12,789 bases of DNA. It comes from Temnopleurus reevesii. Taxonomy: Eukaryota; Echinodermata; Echinoidea; Temnopleuroida; Temnopleuridae. Shown here one piece after another: positions 1 to 10,100 of the stretch (positions are counted from its first letter, which is position 1; each line of letters opens with the position of its first letter). Both the position numbers and the translations under genes were made by a program. The DNA lies in NCBI GenBank assembly GCA_036244855.1, contig BQKZ01001284.1:38764-51552 (forward strand). Direction: 5' to 3'. Under the pieces are notes generated by a model. The model did no database searches and was not told the DNA's origin. It saw nothing but the letters and a program-made list of their open reading frames with translations.

Positions 1-649
1 AATATACATATAGTTTAATCAGTTATTGGGTTTATTAACTCTTTGAGTATTACATATACTTTTTACAATAACACATTTTGGAGTATTAATTGAAAACTGT
101 ACTTATAAATGTTTGTTTTCTTGTTTGTTTTACTTACAGGGTTAACCAACTCAGTTGTTGAATGGTTCCTAATTATCGAAGATTAAAGAAGGCATCATAA
201 TTGTATTCCACGCCTTTCCTGAGTCTTTTCATTGCAACAACGAGAATTTGAAAGTGGAAGTTTGGTGAAGTGAATGAGTCCATAACACAGTGATTTTGAT
301 TGGCGTATTCCGATCAACTGCAACTTGCGATCAATTGCAACTTTTGAACAACACCCCCGAAATCGTGTTATATTCATATATATATATGACAAATGCTTTC
401 TTGTGTGATACCTGTCTTCAATCACTTGTTAACATCACGGTATGATTTCAACATGTCATAAATTTAGCTTGAATACAGAGAGACATATAAATTACCTCAT
501 TTATATTAATCAAATATACCATGCACTGAGAAGACCTTTGATCTCGATATCGCGGTATCGATAGCTGAATATCAAGTCATCGTAAAAGATGACGTCAGAA
601 TATTGACATATCGAAAACTATTCCGAGGATGATGTCACGCTATATCCAA
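1..649. other. 3' intergenic flank of AGXT
   Basis: No gene is seen. It holds a right-end remnant of the TIR element family at 289-358, a 6-bp inverted repeat TCGATA/TATCGA at 544-561 and a CRE-type palindrome TGACGTCA at 590-597. The rest is AT-rich unique-looking sequence. Confidence 0.5.
289..358 (+). mobile_element. TIR element remnant, copy 1 (right end)
   Basis: The segment runs from TGATTTTGATTGGCG to GAACAACACCCCC and matches the right half of the complete copy at 4456-4630 almost throughout. No left terminal repeat is visible. Confidence 0.7.
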
Positions 650-999
650 TTTATTTCATGGTGAAAATATTTTTAATCACATGACTGCTCCTTGACCAAT
701 CACAATGGATAAAATCTTATAAGTAGGATATAACACAGAATATCTTACTGAAAAATATATTTGGAAGCACTACCAATATTACATCTATTTATCTCTGACT
801 TATGCTCATTCTTTTTCTTTCTCTAACGTTCAGAGAGTAACATTATAAAGTCGCAGATAATAATCAATATCAAATACTTCTCTTATACATCTTGCAGGAC
901 AATTTACCAGAGGAAAATGAGGGATAAAGAAAAAGGACAAAATAAGCTTCTTCCACAGAAAAATTTCATGATAGCTTGAGTAGAGGATATACAGTGGTC
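650..999 (-). other. AGXT: Probable AGXT 3' UTR with AATAAA
   Basis: From the stop codon down to a minus-strand AATAAA at 655-650 there is about 350 nt with no conserved coding content. This is the first canonical poly(A) hexamer after the stop; another lies at 36-31. The downstream GT-rich element is weak, so the exact end of the transcript is uncertain. Confidence 0.45.
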
Positions 1000-1110
1000 C
1001 TAGAGTCGTGATGAGGTCCTGCAGTGATTCAGGCCATCCTCCATTGCTCGTAGCACTCTCTTGACATTCTCCTGGTTAGCATTGTACCCCATCAGACCTA
1101 TGCGCCAGAC
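1000..1110 (-). CDS. AGXT: AGXT exon 12 (residues 359-394 and stop)
   Basis: Encodes [20 protein letters not shown] and a C-terminal helix ending HCRTSSRL before TAG. Arg361 corresponds to human Arg360, which binds the substrate carboxylate. The last three residues, Ser-Arg-Leu, fit the PTS1 pattern of small residue, basic residue, Leu. The acceptor is CTTGTTCAG|GTC. Confidence 0.94.
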   Translation of the reverse strand, partial: VWRIGLMGYNANQENVKRVLRAMEDGLNHCRTSSRL

Positions 1111-4100
1111 CTGAACAAGAGGAGAAAGTTAATACAAAAAAAGAAAAGATATGTAACTCATCACTTCAAAATCATTCATAAGTGGTGGGTCTAAAGTCAA
1201 AGAAAATTGGCTGAAGGTAAAGGACTCACATTATGAAAATGTTGATCTTCTAATTTTCTGAATCTCCAATGTTCAAGTTAGTTTACAGAAGCAATATCGA
1301 TTGCTTCACAACAGCTTCAACTTCGAGTAACATACGCGATCACGCAAAGTCTTGAGAAAAGCTTGACGATGGAATAATTTTTTGTCAGAAATTACAAAAT
1401 TAAGGCATGTTATATGATTAAAATTATTTGACCATTTTAAGAATCCAAAAGGGAAAATATAAAGTAAGTGGTCTTATATATTGAAGGCTAATTTCAATGT
1501 AAAAAGAATATAACCACCAGCATGTCATTAGTTCTCGTATGAAAAGCACTCCTCTTCTGCGAGGAAGACACACAGAGAAAAAGGTGTATAATTTTAACAC
1601 CAACAACAAAATTGACATTGCAATTTCCCCAATCCTAAGGGGTTGGTATTGAAGAATAGGGAAATTTCATGTAAATCTTGAACACCCGACAATGATTCAT
1701 GGTTCAGCATACAACATTCAATGCCAGCAGATAACACAAATTACTGGACATATGTCAGAATATGAACTTGGTTCATATTTTGGTTCATATTTTATGTATT
1801 ATTTGGTGGCAGCATCTCATAAGACTCTGTTCTTTCCAGCTATCTCCTCATTCGATTTTATTTGTATATTTTAACTTGTACATGAAATTGGTTTTTACTT
1901 TTGAATGAAATAAATATGAATTGAGAATCTTGAGAGGCAAACCCCAACACCGACAGACTTCAAAAATGGTGTTGGGGTTTGGTGTTCAGTCTGGCAGAAT
2001 GACAGCCCTATCATTCATACATACCTTTCCTGCACTCGGTCCAAGTCCACCAGAAATCTCTATTCTGTACCTGAAAATGAAGAAAAAAATGAAAATCATA
2101 TAAATAAAACATTCCTATATATGTGTATCAAAATTGTAATCAAGAATAGATAAAAACCCCATTACTTCTTTCATCCTTGCATCAATATTTTGAACTTTCT
2201 TTGTCACTTGACGAGTTGCAGAAGCACTCAAAAGATCATGTACATAACTTGTAAAGCTTATTGAATACTTTTTGCGAGAGTAATTATAGATTCCCTTCCT
2301 TTGAAAACTAGTGATCACATTTTGAGAGTGTGACCACGACCAAATGACTTTGTATGCTTTAATGGTAAGAGTATAAGCGAATCAACACATTTTCCAGTGT
2401 CTTCACGAACAAACCCTCTACAGGTTAGTGAATATTTTTGTGAAAGTATTTACAGATTTGTAGCAGGATATTTACAGATTACCTTATTGCTCTTAGTACA
2501 TTGCAAGATAAATAAATCATTTCACAGCAATTTTATGTCCACTTCCAATGATGAACATTTTTAGCACTAATTTATCAATTTTTCACATGTAAATGACAAA
2601 ACTATAATACACTGTCATAGCTGCAAACTATTACTAAGTTTTAGTATTCATTACTAATTTGGGTCATAGATTTGTCCAATTTTGTGTTAAATCCAGAAAA
2701 GATTACTAATTTCCACTGAATCAGGTTGGCAGATATGCACTATTACTGTTTGATTACTCACTTCTGCATAACAAAGACGATAAGTTTCTTCCAGTCGAGA
2801 CCCGGTGGCACTAGAATGGCGCTGACTGTTGGTAGACGAGTTGACTATGAATGCAGAGAAATAAAAACAGGGATTCACAAAAGTTAACATTTTCTTTCTC
2901 AAACAATGTTTATTATGTATATTAAGATTTAAATGATTTATAAACTATTTGTAAATTTAGATGATTGACGTAAATGATAAATGCTTTTAAACTTAAATCA
3001 AAGGTTTAAAATCAGAAATTCTTTTTTTCAAATTCAGATTGCAAACCCTACAGCTGCTGAGCAAGCCAGTTCGACATTGCTCTAAATGTTGAACATCAAA
3101 CAAGGTAGCAGGAACTCTTTTGAAATGACGAGGCTGGGAATCGACCCTTAGTTGAATGCAACAATCAACAATTTTGTGTCAGCACATATATACCAACATA
3201 CCTGTGAACTTATACTTCTACCTATTATGTAAAGTGTCAAATATTTGGAATTCACGCTCTATGATAAAAGGACCCACAGTGGTAAACAAATAGAGTAAAT
3301 TATTGAGCAATCCTATTCATTTCCAAAAAGTTTTTGCGTACTGATATGTGCTTTCAGTCTCTTACCTCATCCTTCACAAAGAGTTTGAGTCCGAGCTTCT
3401 CTAGTCCAGTGTAGAGGGCTTGAGCTGCTGCCTTATGACGCTGCCAACAGTCTTCCAGTCCCTGAACAAAGATTCAAGATTCAATGAAAGTGGTTACGGA
3501 GAAGCCTATTAAAAAATATTCAAGGTTTTCATCACAAATGCATGCCCAATGATACGGTTATTGTTGCCATATTTTTATCCTTTTTCAACTGTCCCTTTAT
3601 TCACATTACAAATTTGACCTCAAGCATATTACAGAACAGTTGACATTTCTGCAGTTATATTGAACAATCAGCTGAAGGCAAATATGTGAGTGGTTTTCAT
3701 GGATACTGGTCTTGATAAACAATTGCTTGCTGCAAGCAGATTAGCAGTATAAAATCAGAGTACATGTATCATACAAAAATCTTTTACTTTGTCCAAAATC
3801 CATTGTCCCCTCTGCTCACAGTGAATGCCAACTCTAAACACTTTTTTGCTGTAAAAGATATAAGAAATGCCATCATTGGTATGTTTGGGTTAAGTAAAAA
3901 TTTATTTCAACTGTAGCTGTAATTTTGTGGTTTTTCACTGCAAGAATGACTCATTTGTTGTCAGTTGAAGGCAATATATCAGATATTGCAGTAATGAATT
4001 GCTGCAGCATCTGTCCTTTGGATGAATTCTTGTTCATAGGGACATTAAACTCCTTGTCATAAGCAAGTGATTGCAAAAAGTAGTGCAGGTTTAATGCACT

Positions 4101-7100
4101 TGAGAGTTATAAATACATATCAATACATATCACACAACTTCTTTTTTAAGGAACGAAAAGCAAATTTTGTATGAGAACAAAAATTGGTGTATACACTGAT
4201 ACTAAGACATAACAACCTATTCAAAAGATTGCTCATTTGAATAGCATTATAGACATGGTTGATTAAATTTGAACATACAGTTATAAATCCTTAGAGGGCA
4301 TCTCACAATACATTGTATAATAAGTATTGCAAAGTATACATAACATATCTAGGAAAAAAAGGCTAAAAATTATAATTACTACAGACTATCATTATTTATT
4401 TGGCAAAATTCAAACAGTTACAGTGTAAGCAAAAGATACAAAGTTATAAGAATTAGGGGGTGTTGCTCAAAATCAACTGCAGATCAACTGCAACTTTACA
4501 AATTGTAATGCGCATTTTCATTTGCGCGCGATATGCGCATTTAACAAGACGCGCATGAAACAATGATTTTGATTGGCGCGTTCCGATCAACTGCAACTTG
4601 CAATCAATTGCAATTTTTGAGCAACACCCCTTTAGACACAAAATAGATAATTAAGATCTGTAATTGGTTTGAGAGGGCTGCCAAGGCGTGGAAAAGGAGA
4701 ACTGAGGATTGCATGAAAGGCAAAGAAATCACATACCTCTTCAGTAACCATGGCCAATCCTTCTCTGAGCTGGTACAAACAGGTCACTGGACATGTGTGG
4801 TGGTATCTGCAGGAAAAAAATATAGAGCAGAGTTATGTTTCATGAATTTATGTTTTCAAAACTTTTGCGAAGAGCAGGGTAATATCAAATAATATTTGAT
4901 TCATTACAATATAAATAAACATCAAATAATCAGCTCATGTTTGAATCACTGTAAAAGGAATCATAATAGAACCTGATTCCTAATGGCTGGTTTGATTTGC
5001 ATAAATGCATCAAGAACTACATTGATTTTTTAAATTATTGGTTTCTTGTTGTGTAAATGATATTACTAAAGAAAAGAAATTAAAATAATTTCCATATGGC
5101 TGTGTAGCAAAATTATCACTTATCAAATAGCTACAGTCATCATTGAGTTATGATCTTCTTGGTCCAGCATCAAATTCTGAGTAATTGGCAAGATAATTGA
5201 TCAAAAGATAATGAAGGTGATCCCTCTGTTTCCTAAATAAAAGGAATATCATCAAATCTGTTGCTAAATAGGAATCAGACAATCTTCATTTTTACACATA
5301 CCTTCTCAGTCCTTCATCACATTAAAAAAAAAGATTAAAAAAAAATGACAAACCTTATAGGGTGTTGTTGAGCTTGTTGCTATGTTTGGCTCATGAAAGC
5401 TTCACAAGTATACATACCTTCTTGGTCCTGCATCACAGCCCCAGTAGTTGGCAAGGTGGTTCAGATCGAGATAAAAAGAAGGTGGTCTTGTTTTCTTGCT
5501 CAGATTTTTTGCCCTGGATAAAAAAAAATATATATAAAATGAAAAAGATGAATAAATGAAACAGCAATGTAGAGTCCCTTTTCATATCCTGCCCATTTAC
5601 CTGGTATACATTTGAGTAACATACATGTTCGTCATAATTTATCAAACAAAGAAATGAAATACATTCAGCCACGTGAAAAGGGTTTACCAATCAACTAAAG
5701 AGCCAACCTATAGCTGATTTGGAAGAATGCTTCATACAACAAAGCTGGACATTGCACATTTCTCAATGCCTTGGACAAACAGTTATAATACGAGATTTCT
5801 AACTTTAAGTTAGAGCAATTTGAGTTAGCAAGTAATTAAAGCTGTTAAATAATTAACAGCATAAAAATCAATCCCTATATGAATTTCAGAAGCGACATAC
5901 TTTTTCCAATCCATGATATTAATTTTAATTAATGTGCATAGATACGTCCTTTTCTTCATTAAAGTATGTAAAGTGAGTAAATTAAAAATTGGAAAGCAAA
6001 TTTTGATTTGCGCACTGTCTGCGCTTTTGAAAACATACGCATGAAACAATAATTATGATTGGCGTTTGCTGACTAGCTGCAACTTGCAATTGATTGCAAC
6101 TTTGTAGCAACACCCAATATTGGTTAAAAGATAACCTTGCTCTCTCACTGAATGATATAGGAGCAGCACCAGGCAGTGCATCCAAAGCCTTCTGTCTATT
6201 TGTGCATCTTGTATACATATCATTTCGTGAATCAGAAGTCACTGAACAAAAAACCCAAAATGTATCTAATCTTCCAGAAGGAGTTAAAATATATTTACCT
6301 AGCTCTCTCACTGAATGATATAGGAGCAGTACCAGGAGGTGCGCCCAAGACCTTCTGACTTCCACTGTAGATCACATCAATACCTGTAAGAACAGATGAA
6401 AACAGATCATTTATAAATGAACAATAATAATAATATGAATATTTATATAGCGCCGGTATCCGCCAGGCTTTGACGCTCATGGCGCTCAACAGAAAATTAT
6501 AATTTACACAGACATAATTGAACTACTAATTACATGAAATAATACACATAAACATGATGAAAACAATCACTTATTAATCAACCCTAAAAACACAATCATT
6601 CACACTAAGAACATCAGGATAGTTTGACTAATCTTCGACCGAAATGGTTCTTCTCACTGATTAAGATGTTGGCAGCATATTGAGTAAATTTTAATTGTGA
6701 AAACATTGTGTGCTGTAATCTATCATCTTACAAAAACTTGCCACATCTTAGATCTTAAAGAAGAACGAAACCCTGCATTTTATATTCTCTCAGTAGATGG
6801 AGAAAAATAAAATGAACCAACTGTGAAAATTTGAGCATAATCCGACGATCCATTCAAAAGTTATGAATTTACAAAGTTATAGTGAATGTCCCGTCATGGG
6901 AATCCTCGAGTCGGCAACGCCGACCAATTATTAGTCGTCTACGTTCAAATCTGTGACGTATTTGTGGACAGCTCTCCATTCATTCTGTACACAAAATTTA
7001 ACAATTTCTTCTTTTTTCAGAAAAGTGGACAAAATTTTCCCTTTTCTCGTCAGTATTATAGGTGTTGGATAATTCTTCAAGTATTGTTGGAAGAATAATG

Positions 7101-10100
7101 TTGAATAGTTATGGTATATTCAATCAAATTCCATAATTATAAAAAATCATGTACAAAATAAATGGAGAGTTGTCCGCATATCGTCATAGATTTGTTAAGC
7201 GTTGCCAATTCAAGGATCCCCATGACATGGGATAATTGAAACTTTGAAAATTAGTAACTTTTGAACGGACTGTCCAATTATGCTCAAATTTTCACAGTTT
7301 GATCATCGTATTTTTCTTCATCGACTGATAGCACATTAATTCCAGGGTTTCATTCCACTTTAATTTGTTTGTTAAAGCTACTTTTTGAAGACTGAATGCC
7401 AATTTCATAATGTGCTATTATTCTCATCTTTAGCCATGCTTTTGAGCAAAATATATTATAATTTCACTGCCTTTGCATATGTAGTCTTAGAATGCAAATT
7501 CAGTGTTTAAAACCATGCATACATGTAGATGCAATTGCACTCTAATAATTGTCAGCTGAGAACTTCTTGATCATGATATTGCTCAAATCATGTTGGTACA
7601 ACTGCACATAATTAAAAGAACATGTAGGTGTCTCATCAATTCTAGACCACTTGTATATTTTTAAACTGACTCTTACCCCAATCATCGACAAACATCGGAA
7701 CTCCTCCAAGAGATGCTACTGAGTCAACCAAGAAGAGACAATTGTTCCTGTCAGATAAAGAAATCATCCTTTAATGTGAGAAATCTGATAAAGCGATCAA
7801 TCGAGTAAAGTATATTTTAATGAGATAAAACAGTCTGCGGTTTTGTATGTCACTACATAGAAAGATGTGTACATAGACTAAGAAAACAATGAGATTGCTG
7901 CAGGCTGAAGCACATGGGCTAAGATACTTCAATATTTGATATGCAGATTCAATACATTAAGCTGCTAGAACCAAGCAACGAAAATCCTACCTTTATAGAA
8001 ATTTAGCTATTGTTATCAGCTTAACATATAATTTGTCATGACATGTATTTAGCAAAGACACATGGATAATTTTTTACATTACAAATGTAGTCTGTTGACT
8101 AATAATGAACCACAACAAGAATATGATAAAATCATCATTTCTATCACTACAAAGTGTATTACCTATGGCATAAGTTCCCAATTCCTTGCAGTGGCTGCAG
8201 CACTCCCGATGAGGACTCTCCATGTGTAATGGCAAACAAGGCTGGACGGTATACTTGCATGCTCTGAACATGAAAAAAGCAGGGAAAATTGGTGGATCAG
8301 ATTGTGGTTGTCATGGAAAAAGACTGAAAAGTTTGTTTAAAAACCTTTGTAAACATGAGAAAAGAGGGAAAATGATACAGATAAAACACTCAAGGTTCAT
8401 CGAAACTGTGTCGGGGGGACATTGGTAATAATCCTACTACAAAATTACTTATCTCCACATATTCTACATTAAAGTGAATGGTTTTAACATTACTACAATC
8501 ACGAATATTCAATGGAATTAAACGTAAAACTTGAAAATTCTTTGGCCAAAAATAATAACAGTTTTGCAGCTATGCATATATATTTTCATTCACGCATGTA
8601 CTCTTTAAAGGATGCACAAGGAACAATAATTTCATGTTTGTACTTGCCGATTAACTGCAACTTGCAATCCATCAAATATTTCTAGCAACACCCCCAAACA
8701 TAATTTGTGATTAGTCTTTACTACATTTGTGAGTCCCCACTTCTATCTGGACATACAAATTTAGGGGCAGGTATTGTACACTTGATCAGGCTTTATCTGT
8801 CTAATATACTAAAGAGGTGTTCTAGTTTGCAAGAGGTTGATCGTGGTGAAGAATAATTGAAGAGAGTTAATCAGTTGTCTCACGATGTGCAAACGTAGAC
8901 TGTTAGTAGAGTGACGTTTTGGCTGCTGTATACTGCTAGCCTTCATCAGACTATAATGAAAATAGACCACGCTGTGCACGCCTTATTGACACGAGAGAGG
9001 CCCGAGGCGATCGGATGCACGCTATTGTTCCTAGTGCCGTGATAGGTTGATGCGATTGACCAATCAGCGGGTGCGCCATTGAGGCGTTGTTACAAAGTTC
9101 AACTTGACTCTTTGTTCGGAGGCAGTTAACTGTGAAGTGAACAATGAGTTGTGTTGAATCGTGTTGCTTAAGATTGATTGATAAGTTATGCCTAAGATTA
9201 ATTGATAATTTATAAAGTAGTACTAGTCCTACATTTGCATCGAGATGCTCTCTCACCCACCTGCTCGATCTGCCTGAGTGAGAATGCCACTCCAGTGGGA
9301 TTCTGCAGTACCTTTACATTAGCACCTGGTTGCAAGAGGAGAAAGCAAAGATTTAAAGATTTAAGATTGCCAAATTCATGTTATCGTTTGAAAGAATAAT
9401 CATATGAACAAGCTTCCCAAATAATGAGCATAATTTTGTATTTCTTTAAAGGTTATGAGAGTTTGTATGTCGGTAAAGTACATAAATTAACTCTAAATAA
9501 ATTGTTTGACTTGCTACATTGATTAATATGGAGTTGGACTAGATAAATGGCAACGTTCATGATTGTCAAATGGAGCTGAAATACGAGTTAGTTCTGCGCG
9601 AAGCTTCTGAATTTATTGCGTTATTTTGCACGCAGGCCCTATTGGCTTCACTGTGTAAGTCAGTCTTCTTAAAGGTCATCTTTAGATTTATCATGAGAAG
9701 CGTTCTGATTTAAGAATCTTAAGAACTCTAACAAAAAAAAACATTTTAACATCATGGATTATTCAGTTTTATTCATTTGATCCATTAGCACATTATTTAC
9801 CCTTACGCTTTTAATACCATATTCTTCTTATCATCTCTAAATTCTCTTTTTCCCCATAGGTATCATAATGTTATAAAAAAGTTGTAATGCGCTTAGAAAA
9901 AATGTTATTAAGCGCTAATATATATACAGATTTATTATTATTATCATATATATACAGATTTATTATTATTATCATCTCTCTCTTTGTCTCTCTTTCACTC
10001 ACCCAGTCTCCTGCCAAGGTCAGCGATCCTCTCTCCCCAGATCCCATTGGACGCTACCAAGATGACATCACCTGGCTCAATCAGATTCATCATGGCCGCC

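Larger units (their letters stand above)
4807..5417 (-). other. AGXT: Intron 7
   Basis: 611 nt holding exon 7 copies 7c (5294-5322) and 7b (5155-5232). Two A runs lie at 5323-5345. Nothing is recognised at 4820-5150. Confidence 0.85.
5514..6298 (-). other. AGXT: Intron 6
   Basis: 785 nt between exons 6 and 7. It contains duplicate exon 6b (6136-6241) and TIR remnant copy 3 (6003-6115). The stretch 5525-6000 shows only A/T-rich sequence. Confidence 0.85.
6384..7676 (-). other. AGXT: Intron 5
   Basis: 1293 nt, the longest intron. It contains the foldback element (6759-7359) and repeat tail A (6422-6488). The stretches 6490-6750 and 7365-7670 show nothing recognisable. Confidence 0.85.
8264..9260 (-). 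other. AGXT: Intron 3
   Basis: 997 nt, holding TIR remnant copy 4 (8645-8695), the ribozyme-like remnant (8913-8949) and the 24-nt tandem duplication. The less AT-rich stretch 8960-9130 is probably part of the same decayed element as the ribozyme-like motif. Confidence 0.8.

Noticed and set aside
3120..3150. GGGAATCGACCC resembling a tRNA T-arm
   Set aside because: No acceptor stem, anticodon arm or D-arm can be laid out around it.
4453..4641. Similar short peptides at 195-425 and 4453-4641 that looked like a small protein family
   Set aside because: Both are translations of the same TIR element ends; the similarity is that of the DNA repeat.
5155..5232. Exon 7b as a minor-class AT-AC exon
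   Set aside because: The donor ATCATAAC does not match the ATATCCTT consensus of U12-type introns.
5982..6365. A 127-codon minus-strand open frame read as one protein
   Set aside because: It is the in-frame run through exon 6b and its flanks plus repeat sequence; it carries no independent family motif, and only the 6b part matches AGXT.
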